Assembly (NCBI GenBank): GCA_028714515.1
Contig: JAQTMF010000004.1
Coordinates: forward strand, 1 to 39,603
Direction of reading: 5' to 3'
Length of the DNA stretch: 39,603 nucleotides
Origin: Chthoniobacteraceae bacterium
Lineage (GTDB): Bacteria; Verrucomicrobiota; Verrucomicrobiia; Chthoniobacterales; Chthoniobacteraceae
This document shows, piece by piece, positions 16,919 through 27,704 of the stretch (position 1 is its first letter; every line of letters starts with the position of its first letter). The notes under the pieces were generated by a model. The model saw nothing but the letters and a program-made list of their open reading frames with translations, did no database searches and had not been told where the DNA came from. The position numbers were made by a program, and so were the translations under genes.

Positions 16919-18367
16919 ATGCCCAAGTCCTCCTTTTTTCTCGCAACCCTTCTGCTTGCGGCCATCTCGGGCGCGGCCTGCGCCCAGCAAGACGGTGGCG
17001 CGCTCATCGACATGCTGGTCTGCAAGAAAATCCTTACGCCCAAGGAGGCCGAGTGCCTGCGCGCGGATCTCGCCGAAGAGAAGGAAAAATCTTCCGCCGG
17101 GAAGATCAAGCTCAGCGGGCCGGTAACGGAACTCAAGCTCTACGGCGATTTGCGGTTGCGCAATCAATACGACAACCTGGACCATCAGGAACTGGTGTGG
17201 AATGAGGCCCGCGACAGGTGGGAGAATCCCGGTCATGGCGATCAGCGCGACCGCTGGCGCGTCCGGCTGCGTTTGAATGCCGATTTCAAGCTGCAAGATC
17301 AGTGGTTTGGCGGCGTGCAGCTCCAGTCGAACCGGTCTTCCGACAGGGGCAACCAGACCTTCGATGGGGGCTTCAAAAATTACGACATCTTCATCAGCCG
17401 CGTATTCGTGGGCTGGAAGGCGGCGGATTGGCTGACGCTGGTGGCGGGCAAGCAACCCAACCCCTTTTATACCACAGACCTCTTGTGGGACCCGGATGTC
17501 AATCCCTCCGGCGTGGCGGAGGTGCTCAAAATTCACGAGCTTTTTGGCCGGGGCGGGCAGCCTCCCCGGGAGGAGCGCCCGTGGACGCTGACGTTGGCCA
17601 CGGGGCAGTTCTTTTTCGACGACAATCAGGAATTTGACCCGCCCGGGTACAACACCGACGCGTATCTCTTTGCCGAACAACTCATCTTCACCTGCAAACT
17701 CGGCAGAGACGTGAAGCTCACGCTCGCCCCGGCTTTTCTGCGCTATAACTCCGCGCAGGTGAACTTGGTGTTCAACCAGCAAGGGTTTGCCCAGATCATC
17801 AACGGCACCGCCACCGACGGGCTGCCCCCGGGCTTTGGAGAGACGCGCGATCTCTCCGTTATCGACGTTCCGGGGGATCTTTCCTTCAAGGTGTGCGGCT
17901 GGAAACTGAAGCTCCTGTGGGATGGCGCCTACAACACCGCGGGAGCGAAGCGGGTCAACGATATTTACGTTTATCCCATTCGCAACCGCGCCGGAGCCAT
18001 CGTGGATTACAACCGTGTATCCATGCATTCCGGGAAAGACGATTACGCATGGCTCGCCGGTTTCCAGTTGGGGGAAAATGAGAAAAAGGGAGACTGGACC
18101 CTTTTGGTCAACTACCGGCAAGTGGGGCTCGGGGCGATCGATCCGAACCTCAACGATTCGGACTGGATGTTGAGCCGCCTGAACATGCGGGGGTGGAAAG
18201 TCGTCATCGCCTATAATTTCACCGATGCCGTGCTCGTTCAGTTGACCGGCTATACGGGCGACAATCTGCGTAAAAACCTCATCGGAGGGCAGGCCACCAA
18301 TGGGGCGAACCTGGCCAATGCCAATTCCGTCCAGGGTTTGCAGGCCGCGCTCAACGTGAAGTTCTAA
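16919..18367 (+). CDS. Outer-membrane porin (Porin_5-like)
   Basis: 482 residues from ATG 16919, chosen over 16889 because it starts directly at the signal peptide (MPKSSFFLATLLLAAISGAACAQ). After cleavage the N-terminal segment ALIDMLVCKKILTPKEAECLRADL matches the short helical motif seen at the start of putative porins of the Porin_5 family. The rest is rich in alternating aromatic beta strands, for example ELKLYGDLRLRNQYD and WLTLVAGKQPNPF, and ends in ALNVKF with a terminal Phe as required for outer-membrane insertion. It follows the hybrid kinase by 75 bp and precedes the PhnD-like gene by 59 bp. The cargo is unknown; the neighbouring PhnD-like protein hints at a small anionic solute. 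Confidence 0.82.
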   Translation: MPKSSFFLATLLLAAISGAACAQQDGGALIDMLVCKKILTPKEAECLRADLAEEKEKSSAGKIKLSGPVTELKLYGDLRLRNQYDNLDHQELVWNEARDRWENPGHGDQRDRWRVRLRLNADFKLQDQWFGGVQLQSNRSSDRGNQTFDGGFKNYDIFISRVFVGWKAADWLTLVAGKQPNPFYTTDLLWDPDVNPSGVAEVLKIHELFGRGGQPPREERPWTLTLATGQFFFDDNQEFDPPGYNTDAYLFAEQLIFTCKLGRDVKLTLAPAFLRYNSAQVNLVFNQQGFAQIINGTATDGLPPGFGETRDLSVIDVPGDLSFKVCGWKLKLLWDGAYNTAGAKRVNDIYVYPIRNRAGAIVDYNRVSMHSGKDDYAWLAGFQLGENEKKGDWTLLVNYRQVGLGAIDPNLNDSDWMLSRLNMRGWKVVIAYNFTDAVLVQLTGYTGDNLRKNLIGGQATNGANLANANSVQGLQAALNVKF

Positions 18368-18426
18368 CGGGGCCATCCGATTACAACTGGGGCGGCGGCC
18401 GCCTGCGATGTCAGATATTGACAGAG

Positions 18427-19368
18427 ATGCGAATTCGCGAACATTCCGTTTGCCATGGCCTGGGGAGGATCCTGCCCGGCCTGGGCTGCCTCGTGGCCGG
18501 GTTGGCCGTTCTGCTCCTTTTTGCCTGCTGCAAGGACGCCAAAAAGAGCCGCTATAGCCCCGAATATGCGGCCGGTGCGAATAGTAAAGTCCCCGTCTAT
18601 CTTTTCGGGGTCGATGCCGGGTTTAACCCCCAACGCCTGACGGAGGCTTACGGCCCTCTCATCGATTATCTGAACGGGAAACTGGTGGACGCGAAGCTCC
18701 AACTGGAAGCCTCGCGCTCCTACGAATCGTTCACCGAGAAACTCTACGACCGCCATTTCCAGTTTGCCCTGGCCAACCCCTACCAGACGATCAACTCCTT
18801 CAAACACGGCTATCGGGTCTTTGGCAAAAGAGGAGAAGATGACAAGTTCCGCGGCATTATCCTGGTCCGAAAAGACAGCGGAATCCAAACGGTGGCCGAC
18901 CTGAAAGGCAAGACGATCAGTTTCCCTTCCCCCCTCTCGATGGCGGCCACGATGATGCCGCTCTACTACCTTCACACCCACGGGCTGGATGTGAACCGCG
19001 ATATCAAACGCCTCTACGTCGGTTCCCATGAATCGGCCATCATGAATGTCTACCTGGGGCGATCCGCCGCCGCCGCGGTCTGGCCTCCTCCGTGGCTGGC
19101 CTTCGTGGAGCGGAACCCGCAAATCGCCGCCGAGTTGGTCGTAAAGTGGGAAACCCCTTCGCTCATCAACAATGCGTTGCTTGTCCGCGACGACGTTCCG
19201 CAGGAAGTCGTCGACCAAGTGGCCGCGTTGCTATTCTCCCTGCACACCCATGCGGAGGGCCGGGCGCTGCTGGCGGCCTTGCCGCTGGAGCGCTTTGAAC
19301 GCGCGACCGACGCCACCTACCGGCCGGTGTACGAGTTCATGGAAAAGTACAACGCCGCCGTGCATTGA
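18427..19368 (+). CDS. PhnD-like phosphate/phosphonate-type solute-binding lipoprotein
   Basis: About 313 residues. ATG 18427 is taken; an in-frame TTG at 18418 would add three residues. The N-terminus has a hydrophobic stretch [13 protein letters not shown] followed by Cys34-Cys35, a plausible lipobox, so it is probably anchored at the membrane. The mature part has the PhnD/SsuA-like pattern: [69 protein letters not shown] and the late [19 protein letters not shown]. No ABC permease or ATPase gene is beside it. Instead it lies 17 bp before a membrane-bound hybrid kinase, which suggests it acts as the periplasmic ligand sensor for that kinase rather than for transport. This last point is inference. 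Confidence 0.82.
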   Translation: MRIREHSVCHGLGRILPGLGCLVAGLAVLLLFACCKDAKKSRYSPEYAAGANSKVPVYLFGVDAGFNPQRLTEAYGPLIDYLNGKLVDAKLQLEASRSYESFTEKLYDRHFQFALANPYQTINSFKHGYRVFGKRGEDDKFRGIILVRKDSGIQTVADLKGKTISFPSPLSMAATMMPLYYLHTHGLDVNRDIKRLYVGSHESAIMNVYLGRSAAAAVWPPPWLAFVERNPQIAAELVVKWETPSLINNALLVRDDVPQEVVDQVAALLFSLHTHAEGRALLAALPLERFERATDATYRPVYEFMEKYNAAVH

Positions 19369-19385
19369 GGAAAGACGAGGCCTCC

Positions 19386-21611
<2,226 letters not shown>

Positions 21612-21626
<15 letters not shown>

Positions 21627-22067
21627 CGGGAGCGACATTCGGACGGGCCCCGCTCCCACTCGGGAGAACCCCGCTTTTTGGTAGAGCCGGATGGCCCGCG
21701 CGTTGGTGCTGTCGGTCAAGAGGGTGATTTGAACGGCTCCGATCGACTGCGCAAAACGCACGGTGTGTTGGAGCAAAGAGGTGGCGATCCCCTTTCCACG
21801 GAAGGCGCGGCGCACGATCAGGTCTTCCAGCAGGAGCGCCCGTCCGCCCTGGCTTGCGCTGAAGACGGTCAGCAGGTTTACCATGGCAACGAGGGTTCCG
21901 CCGCGGCGCTCCACGAAGATTCGGCCAAAGCCAAGGTTCCCCACGAGAAGCCGCAACCCGGCGCTTTGCTTGGCGCGGTCGGGGCGGAAGTCCGTTTCCT
22001 GGGCAAACAGTTCGCCCAGCATATCGCACAGTTGCGGGACATCTTCGAGGGTTGCTTCGGTGATCAC
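21612..22067 (-). CDS. GNAT-family N-acetyltransferase, coupled to nifA
   Basis: 151 residues with a GTG start that overlaps the nifA stop (GTGA), so it is the second gene of a nifA operon. The acetyl-CoA binding signature R-x-x-G-x-G/A appears as [10 protein letters not shown], preceded by the beta-4 strand ALLLEDLIV and followed by [15 protein letters not shown], the normal order of GNAT motifs A and B. The substrate is unknown. It is clearly similar to the second GNAT gene at 37457-37903 (shared DRAKQ-x2-GLR-x-L and LEDL-V blocks), which lies at the other end of the nif island. Coupling to the regulator suggests a role tied to nitrogen fixation, such as modifying a Nif or regulatory protein; this is inference. 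Confidence 0.85.
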
Positions 22068-23674
22068 ATTTTGAACCGGTCGATTCCGACTCCATACCGT
22101 TTGACCCGCAGGCCCATGATCCGTTCACTCACGCCAAGCTGCCGGGCCGCCGCGGCCATGTTGCCATGCGTCTCCTTGAGCGCCGCGACGATCATCTCGT
22201 GCTCCAGCGCGGCTACAGCGGTTTCCAAGGTGCCCGACGAGGGCTTCTCCGAGGGATCGGCGGCTTGCAGCGTGGGCGGGAGATGGTGCGCCTGGATGGC
22301 GTCGCCCTGGCAGAGGAGGACGGCCCGCTCGATGCAATTTTGCAGTTCGCGCACGTTGCCCGGCCAGTGGTACATCATCATCAGATCAATGGCCGCCGTG
22401 GAGATGCGCAGGATCCCCTTGCTGTTTTCCTTGCTGTATTTTTCGACGAAGTAATCCGCCAGGAGCAGCATGTCCGACTTGCGTTCGCGCAGCGGCGGCA
22501 CGTAGATCGGGAAGACGTTGAGCCGATAGTAAAGATCGGCGCGGAAGGCGCCTTCTTCCATGAGCCGCTCCAAATCCCGGCTGGTGGCGGCGATGACGCG
22601 CACGTCGCAGCGCTGCGTGGTCTGGCTGCCGACCCGCTCAAACTCGTGCTCCTGGAGGACGCGCAGGAGTTTCACCTGCGTGGCCGGGGTCAGGTCGCCG
22701 ATTTCGTCCAGGAAGAGCGTGCCGCCGTCGGCCAGCTCGAACCGGCCTTTGCGCATCGCGATGGCTCCCGTGAACGCCCCCTTTTCGTGGCCAAAAAGTT
22801 CGCTTTCCACGATGGACTCCGGCAGCGCGGCGCAGTTGACCTTCACGAATGCCTTGGCGTGGCGCGGGCTGCCGCAGTGGAGGGCGTGGGCCACCAGTTC
22901 CTTGCCGACGCCGCTTTCGCCGCGGATCAGCACGGTCGTTTTGGAATTGGAAACGTGTTCGATATGATTGTAGACGCTCTGCATCGCGCTGGAGCTTCCC
23001 ACCATGTTGCCCGGCTTGTAGTGATTGTGGATCTGCTCCTGGAGGCGGTCGTTCTCATCCCGCAGCTCCGCGATGCGCTCCTCGGCGAGCTGCCGCAGGC
23101 TCACGGCTTGCGCGATGACGGACGCGATGATGGCGAGCATCCGCAGGTCGCGGTCGAAGTTCTCGCCCAGCGAACTGGCCCGCTCGACGCTGAGCGTGCC
23201 CAGGATGCGCTGGCCCGAACGGATCGGCACGCAAAGGAAAGAGAGCGCGGCAAAGGCGGCGGCATGCGGCTCCTGGCCTTTCGCAAAGCGCTCGTCGGCG
23301 GCGACGTTGGCGATGGTCAGCGGCTTGCCGGTATCGATCACCCATTGGAGCAATTCCCTGCCGCGCGGACCGCTCGACACGCCTTGTCCCGACACGGCCG
23401 TCTCGCCCACTTCCTCCACGGCGAGTTCCTGGGTGGCGCGGTTGACGATCGTCACGGCTCCCCGCCGCAGCGTCATCGAGCGGACCATCTGTTTGAGGGC
23501 CTGGCGCAGAATGTGCCGGAGATCGAGGCTTTCCTCCAGGGTTTGCGATATCTCGAAAAGCAGCGTCAGGTCGCGGATGACCCGGCAGGCGCCGACGTCC
23601 ATCGAGGCGAGCGAACCGTGAAGGAGAGAACAATCTGTTTGCGGGCAATCATCGAAAGTTTGGGACTTGAACAT
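22064..23674 (-). CDS. nifA: NifA, sigma-54-dependent activator of nif genes
   Basis: 536 residues from ATG 23674 (a GTG two codons upstream is possible). An N-terminal GAF domain (about 35-190) is followed by the AAA+ sigma-54 interaction domain with Walker A GESGVGKE (252-259), the sigma-54 contact loop GAFTGA (299-304), Walker B LFLDEIGD (about 320-327) and [13 protein letters not shown]. The C-terminal helix-turn-helix is [24 protein letters not shown], of the type seen in NifA proteins of anaerobic and deltaproteobacterial diazotrophs. The linker between AAA+ and HTH (around [16 protein letters not shown]) has no CxxxxC motif, so the oxygen-sensing Cys cluster of rhizobial NifA is absent. 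No nifL lies in the window. It should act on the sigma-54 sites before nifH and nifE. Confidence 0.93.
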   Translation of the reverse strand: MFKSQTFDDCPQTDCSLLHGSLASMDVGACRVIRDLTLLFEISQTLEESLDLRHILRQALKQMVRSMTLRRGAVTIVNRATQELAVEEVGETAVSGQGVSSGPRGRELLQWVIDTGKPLTIANVAADERFAKGQEPHAAAFAALSFLCVPIRSGQRILGTLSVERASSLGENFDRDLRMLAIIASVIAQAVSLRQLAEERIAELRDENDRLQEQIHNHYKPGNMVGSSSAMQSVYNHIEHVSNSKTTVLIRGESGVGKELVAHALHCGSPRHAKAFVKVNCAALPESIVESELFGHEKGAFTGAIAMRKGRFELADGGTLFLDEIGDLTPATQVKLLRVLQEHEFERVGSQTTQRCDVRVIAATSRDLERLMEEGAFRADLYYRLNVFPIYVPPLRERKSDMLLLADYFVEKYSKENSKGILRISTAAIDLMMMYHWPGNVRELQNCIERAVLLCQGDAIQAHHLPPTLQAADPSEKPSSGTLETAVAALEHEMIVAALKETHGNMAAAARQLGVSERIMGLRVKRYGVGIDRFKM

Positions 23675-23831
23675 GGGCACGGTGCGGCGAGCAGGGGATC
23701 ACCGCTGCGTTGGCGAAATCTGGACAGATGGATCGGTTGACTTGGGCATATTTGACCAATGGCGAGCGCGCCCGGGGGCGCACCCGCAATCTGGAGGGAG
23801 CCTTTCGGTTCCCTCTTGTCCCGGCATCCTA

Positions 23832-23846
23832 GCACATCCCGTGCCG
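23832..23846 (-). promoter_or_regulatory. Weak candidate sigma-54 promoter for nifA
   Basis: On the minus strand CGGCACGGGATGTGC keeps the invariant GG-N10-GC of -24/-12 promoters but differs from TGGCAC-N5-TTGC at two positions. The predicted start near 23820 gives a leader of about 145 bases before nifA. No CTAC-N6-GTAG pair lies upstream. It is clearly weaker than the nifH and nifE sites. Confidence 0.3.
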
Positions 23847-23862
23847 ACCGATCCTGGGGTGG

Positions 23863-24351
23863 CTAGATGACCGTGGCCGAGGCCGACTGCGGCGGCTCGC
23901 TCCAGGCCCACGATCCGCCCCTCGTGCCACCCGCGAGCCGCAGATGCTCAAAGCGGGCGGGGTTTCCGCGCCAATCCGGGACGATCCATTCGCCGTTCTC
24001 CCCCTCGATCTCGGCCCGGTTGCGGCTGGCGCAGGCGACCTTGAAGTGGAAAAGGGCGTCCGTGAGGAGCGAGACGGTGCGCCCGCTGACGCTGACTAAC
24101 TCAAAGAGGTTGACCTGTTGCGCCGCCCCCGGCGTCAGGTTAAAGAAGACGCCATGGGATGGCGCCTCGGCGACACCGGCCCAGCGGAGGAGTTCCGCCG
24201 GGGCGAGGCTCCATTGCTCATCCAGGGCGGCCAAAGCCGGGAGATGCCGCGCGAGGATTCCTTTCGAGCCGCCGAGCGGAAGCAGCCCGGTTTTGTGGAG
24301 GGCAAAACGGCCTCCCTCCAACGGTTGGATGCGATAAATTTCAAAGCCCAT
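23863..24351 (-). CDS. Hypothetical protein upstream of nifA
   Basis: 162 residues, not recognised. It begins MGFEIYRIQPLEGGRFALHKTG and contains a central stretch SHGVFFNLTPGAAQQVNLFELVSVSGRTVSLLTDALFHFKVACASR and a Trp-rich end (GSWAWSEPP). No signal peptide, membrane helix or metal-binding cluster is visible, so it is probably a soluble cytoplasmic protein. The opposite-strand frame is rich in Arg, Ser and Pro and reads as a shadow, so the minus strand is preferred. It lies between nifV and nifA on the same strand, about 190 bp before nifA, and diverges from the small plus-strand gene at 24410. A nitrogen-fixation role is possible from position only. Confidence 0.6.
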   Translation of the reverse strand: MGFEIYRIQPLEGGRFALHKTGLLPLGGSKGILARHLPALAALDEQWSLAPAELLRWAGVAEAPSHGVFFNLTPGAAQQVNLFELVSVSGRTVSLLTDALFHFKVACASRNRAEIEGENGEWIVPDWRGNPARFEHLRLAGGTRGGSWAWSEPPQSASATVI

Positions 24352-24409
24352 AAGGAAAAATGAAGGTTGATTTTAGGCGGCTTTTGCCGATTCTGTGGAA
24401 GTTGTGAAA

Positions 24410-24631
24410 ATGCTCGCCAGGCTCCGCTATTTGCTGGCCGAAGGGTTCGAGGTCGCCTCGCTCTCCGGCTATGATGACGCTTCCGGGCAGGGCAACGCCA
24501 AGATTCTCTTCCTGGAACGGGACGAGAACGGCGTGCCCAGGGTCCGCTCGGAGATTTTCGATGTGGATCATGACGAAATGGAGCAGTGCTCCCGCCTTTT
24601 TCTCTCCCGCCAATCCGGCGCTCAGGAATAG
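24410..24631 (+). CDS. Small hypothetical protein inside the nif island
   Basis: 73 residues from ATG 24410 (GGAAG about eight bases before); GTG 24395 or 24404 are alternatives. The sequence, MLARLRYLLAEGFEVASLSG followed by NAKILFLERDENGVPRVRSEIFDVDHDEMEQC, reads like a compact acidic soluble protein with plausible strands and helices. The opposite-strand frame has poor composition. It is the only plus-strand gene in the minus-strand nif island: divergent from the 162-residue gene and convergent with nifV, whose stop lies five bases away. No family was recognised. Confidence 0.55.
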   Translation: MLARLRYLLAEGFEVASLSGYDDASGQGNAKILFLERDENGVPRVRSEIFDVDHDEMEQCSRLFLSRQSGAQE

Positions 24632-24636
24632 AGGAA

Positions 24637-25782
24637 TCATTCCCGCTTCCCTTCCAGTTCCCGCAGAAGGGTGAGGAACCGGCTTTGCGAGATCGCCCGC
24701 TTGCCCCGGCGCGCTTCCGCCCGAATCCGCTCCAGGAGTACCCGGGATTGCGCGGGGGTGAGATGCACCCCGGCTTCCTCGCAGGCATTGGCCAGCGCGG
24801 CGGAACCGGAATGCCGCCCGAGGAGAAACGCGGGCGTCTCGCGGCCTACTTCGCCGCTGGGGAACGCTTCGTAGGTGGCTCTGTCGCGCAAAAGGCCCGC
24901 GCAGTGGATCCCCGATTCGTGGAGAAACGCCGCTTCGCCCGTCACCGGCTTGCCGGAGGGGAGAACGCGGCCGGAGGCTTCCGCGACACAGCGCGAGAGG
25001 GCCGAGAACCCGCGCGTGTCGATTCCCGTTTCCGTGCGCAAGCCGACGCGCAGGGCCATGACGACCTCCTCCAGCGCGGCGTTGCCCGCCCGTTCGCCAA
25101 GGCCGTTTACCGTCACGCTGGCGCAGCGGGCCCCGGCTTCAAAAGCGGCAAGCGTATTGCCCACCGCCATCCCGAGGTCGTTGTGGGCGTGGAATTCCAG
25201 CGGCAGGCCGGGGACGGAGGCGCGCAGCGAGCCGACCATCGCCGCCGTCTGGCCTGGCGTGAGAATGCCGACGGTATCGGCCAGCCGCAGCCGGACGGCG
25301 CCAGCCTCCAGCGCGGCCGCGGCGAATTCGGCCAGGAAAACCGGGTCGGCCCGGCTGGCGTCCTGCGCCCCCACGGAGACGTAGCCGAAGCGGGCGGCCG
25401 CTTCGCCCGCCAGTTCGTTCAGCGTGGAGAAAACCCAGGCCGCGTCGCGCTTCCAGGCGCGCAGGTGGATGGCCGAGACGGGCCAGGAAATGTGCACCCC
25501 ATCCACGCAACAGCGGGAGGCGGCATCGAGATCGGCCCGCGAGGCGCGGCACCACGTTTCGATGAAGCACGGGAGCCCCGCCTCGGCGATGGCGTTGATA
25601 TCGTCGATCTCTCCCTGGCCCATGGCGGGCGCGCCGATCTCCAGCTCTGCCACGCCGAGGTCGGCCAGCGCCTGGGCGATGCCGACTTTTTCCTCCCGGG
25701 AAAAGGCGACTCCGGCGGCCTGTTCGCCGTCGCGGAGCGTGGTGTCGATCAACCATGCGGGGCGTGAAGTGAGATCGATCAT
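24637..25782 (-). CDS. nifV: Homocitrate synthase
   Basis: 381 residues. NifV condenses acetyl-CoA with 2-oxoglutarate to homocitrate, the organic ligand of FeMo-cofactor. The DRE-TIM/HMGL-like barrel shows DTTLRDGEQ (13-21) with the conserved Arg-Asp pair, a metal-binding HAHND (197-201), [31 protein letters not shown] and, near the C-terminus, GRHSGSAAL. Length matches NifV rather than 2-isopropylmalate synthase (about 500), and no LeuA regulatory domain is present. The nif setting supports homocitrate over citramalate synthase. It lies 174 bp after the ferredoxin gene on the same strand; no sigma-54 site is seen before it, so it may be read through from the nifE operon or use its own promoter. 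Confidence 0.92.
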   Translation of the reverse strand: MIDLTSRPAWLIDTTLRDGEQAAGVAFSREEKVGIAQALADLGVAELEIGAPAMGQGEIDDINAIAEAGLPCFIETWCRASRADLDAASRCCVDGVHISWPVSAIHLRAWKRDAAWVFSTLNELAGEAAARFGYVSVGAQDASRADPVFLAEFAAAALEAGAVRLRLADTVGILTPGQTAAMVGSLRASVPGLPLEFHAHNDLGMAVGNTLAAFEAGARCASVTVNGLGERAGNAALEEVVMALRVGLRTETGIDTRGFSALSRCVAEASGRVLPSGKPVTGEAAFLHESGIHCAGLLRDRATYEAFPSGEVGRETPAFLLGRHSGSAALANACEEAGVHLTPAQSRVLLERIRAEARRGKRAISQSRFLTLLRELEGKRE

Positions 25783-25956
25783 ATGCCGGAGACGATGGTG
25801 GCTAGTCCGCCGCGGAGGGACTGGGGCGCAGGGGAGGAGTGAAAGGCTGGAGTTGCTGGATGCGTGACCGGCGGCATCGTAGTTTGCTCCCTTACCCTGG
25901 CTGTTTCCCTATGATCCCTGTGCCCCTGTCTCTCCGCGGCGGGTTGCATGATTGTT
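25783..25956 (-). other. Gap between ferredoxin gene and nifV
   Basis: 174 bases without a convincing gene. The only structure seen is AGTCC (25804-25808) with GGACT (25818-25822), a short hairpin just before nifV. No TGGCAC-N5-TTGC site and no terminator with a T-run was found. Confidence 0.5.
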
Positions 25957-26262
25957 TTAGCTTGGCAGAAGAAATTCCTCCGCGACGCCGTCGTTTTCGA
26001 TCGCATCGAGAATGGCGTCGGCGGCCGCTTCGTTGACTTTGCCATACCAGTGGCCTTGCGGATAAACGACAACCACGGGGCCGTGATCGCACAGCTTCAT
26101 ACAGCCGGTGCTGGAGACCATGACGCCGTCCAGTCCCCGGTCGGCCGCTTCCTGCTCAAAGTATTGGAGCAGCGCTGACGATTCCTTTTTGTGGCAGACG
26201 CCCTGGGCGCCGGTGGGGCGGAAACTTCCGCAGACAAAGATATGGTGGGTGGGTTTATTCAT
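25957..26262 (-). CDS. Thioredoxin-fold [2Fe-2S] ferredoxin of the nif cluster
   Basis: 101 residues. Cys11, Cys23, Cys54 and Cys58 match the ligand spacing of the Clostridium pasteurianum / Azotobacter FeSI type [2Fe-2S] ferredoxins (FVCGSF..., GVCHKK, STGCMKLCDHGPVVVVYP). These have a thioredoxin-like fold and are unrelated to plant-type ferredoxins. Members of this family are often found in nif clusters and are thought to carry electrons or interact with cofactor assembly. The gene is the last in the close run nifE-nifN-nifB-small ORF-ferredoxin, 11 bp after the small ORF. It is full length for the family. Confidence 0.9.
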   Translation of the reverse strand: MNKPTHHIFVCGSFRPTGAQGVCHKKESSALLQYFEQEAADRGLDGVMVSSTGCMKLCDHGPVVVVYPQGHWYGKVNEAAADAILDAIENDGVAEEFLLPS

Positions 26263-26273
26263 GGTGGAGGTGG

Positions 26274-26396
26274 TTAGCGTTTCGAGGAGTTGTTGGTTTC
26301 AAAGAGCGGCGTCCAGCCCCGTCCGATGCAGAGAGGACGAGTCCGGGGTTTTTTCGGATGGCGAGCTTTCGTCTTGGTTTTTTCGGTTGAGTTCAT
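26274..26396 (-). CDS. Small basic 40-residue protein between nifB and ferredoxin
   Basis: An ATG at 26396 is preceded on the minus strand by AAGGAAAAAACACC, an acceptable ribosome binding site, and opens 40 codons to TAA at 26274-26276. The protein has a Lys/Arg-rich start (KTKTKARHPKKPRTR) and then a more hydrophobic block PLCIGRGWTPLFETN with a single Cys and Trp. It fills the space between nifB (27 bp before) and the ferredoxin gene (11 bp after) exactly like an operon gene, and no other frame there is credible. No family was recognised. Its place next to the FeMo-co precursor enzyme suggests an accessory role in NifB or ferredoxin function, by inference. Confidence 0.6.
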   Translation of the reverse strand: MNSTEKTKTKARHPKKPRTRPLCIGRGWTPLFETNNSSKR

Positions 26397-26423
26397 GGTG
26401 TTTTTTCCTTTCCAACAAAGGCG

Positions 26424-27704
26424 TCAGGCGCAGCCGGTGCCCGTGCCCCGGCAGCCGCCCTCGCCGCAACTGGTGAAGCGGCGTTTGAGGGAGGCCGGGA
26501 TCGGCTGGTCGGCAAAGACGGCCGCGAGCCCTTCTTCGATCAGGCCCTCCATTTCGATCACCTCGATGCCGCGGTCCTCCAGCGCGGCTTTGGGGCTGGG
26601 CCCGGCGGCGTTCACTAGGAAGGCGCGGCAATCGGCGAGCAGATCGGCCAGGCCGCTCCAGCGGGCAGAGGCCCCGCCCGGCGCGGGGGCCGTGCGGATC
26701 TCGACGAACTTGAACCCGGACGCGGTGGTCTCGTCTTGTTTGAAAATCAGGATGCTCGCGGCCTCGCCCAGGTGCATGTTGACGAGCGCCCCCTCGCGCG
26801 AGGCGGCCGCGACGTAGGGCCTTGCTTTGCCCGCGTTCAGCGCGCTGTGGGCGAACCGGTCGAGCGTCGCCATTTGCTCGCGCGACATCTTCTCGTCGAT
26901 GAACCCGACGGCGTCGGCCCGGCACCGCGCGCAGTGGATCATCTGCTCCACGTGCAGCCCGCATTGGAGGCGGACGCGGGCGGTCATCGTGGCGTCGGGC
27001 ACGGGGAGATCCTCAAATATCGCCCCGGCCACGGGCACGAGCGGCATGCAGTTCATGATGTCCACGCCCATCGGGCCGACCACCTTCGCGATCTCCGGGA
27101 TATGCTCGTCGTTGACGCCCGGCACGATGATCGCGTTGACCTTCACGACGATGCCGCGTTCCTTCAGCCTCCGCACGGCGTCAAGCTGGCGCTCGATCAA
27201 GATCCGGGCGGCTTCCTCGCCCCGGATGGGCGATTTGCCGTCGCGGATCCACGCGTAGATCTTCGCGCCGATCTTCGGATCGACCGCCGTGATGGTGATC
27301 GTGACATGGCTTACCTTCAGTTCCGCCAGTTCGTCGATGTACGGTCCGATGCCGAGGCCGTTGCTGGCGAGGCAGAGGATCATCTCCGGGAAACGCTCGC
27401 GCACGAGCCGGAGCGTCTCCATCGTTTCGACCGGGTTGGCGAACGGATCGCCCGGCCCGGCGATGCCCACGACCTTGATCTCCGGCCGTTGGGAGACGAC
27501 CTCCGCGAGGTACTCGGCCGCCTGCCGGGGCTTGAGAATATTGCTTGTCACGCCGGGGCGGCTCTCGTTCATGCAATCGAATTTCCGGTTGCAGAAGTTG
27601 CACTGGATATTACAGCGTGGGGCGATGGGCAGGTGGATGCGCCCGAATTTGTGGTGGGCGTCGCGGCTGAAACACGGGTGGCTGGAAAAGTCGATGTCGC
27701 TCAT
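26424..27704 (-). CDS. nifB: NifB, radical SAM FeMo-co precursor synthase with NifX-like C-terminal domain
   Basis: 426 residues. NifB makes the [8Fe-9S-C] NifB-co from two [4Fe-4S] clusters. The radical SAM motif C-x3-C-x2-C is at Cys31, Cys35, Cys38 (CNIQCNFC), preceded by HPCFS and followed by FDCMNESRPG, all typical of NifB. AGPGDP, the GGE-like SAM-binding element, lies near residue 83. From about residue 305 a NifX/NafY-like domain follows (ALVNMHLGEAASILIF), so this is the fused form and may explain why no separate nifX is seen. The end is a Cys-rich tail, CGEGGCRGTGTGCA. The start overlaps the nifN stop by four bases (ATGA). Confidence 0.95.
   Translation of the reverse strand: MSDIDFSSHPCFSRDAHHKFGRIHLPIAPRCNIQCNFCNRKFDCMNESRPGVTSNILKPRQAAEYLAEVVSQRPEIKVVGIAGPGDPFANPVETMETLRLVRERFPEMILCLASNGLGIGPYIDELAELKVSHVTITITAVDPKIGAKIYAWIRDGKSPIRGEEAARILIERQLDAVRRLKERGIVVKVNAIIVPGVNDEHIPEIAKVVGPMGVDIMNCMPLVPVAGAIFEDLPVPDATMTARVRLQCGLHVEQMIHCARCRADAVGFIDEKMSREQMATLDRFAHSALNAGKARPYVAAASREGALVNMHLGEAASILIFKQDETTASGFKFVEIRTAPAPGGASARWSGLADLLADCRAFLVNAAGPSPKAALEDRGIEVIEMEGLIEEGLAAVFADQPIPASLKRRFTSCGEGGCRGTGTGCA

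Noticed and set aside
23796-23813. Terminator hairpin GGGAGCC-TTTC-GGTTCCC upstream of nifA
   Set aside because: The stem has a mismatch on the minus strand and there is no T-run; no plus-strand gene ends there.
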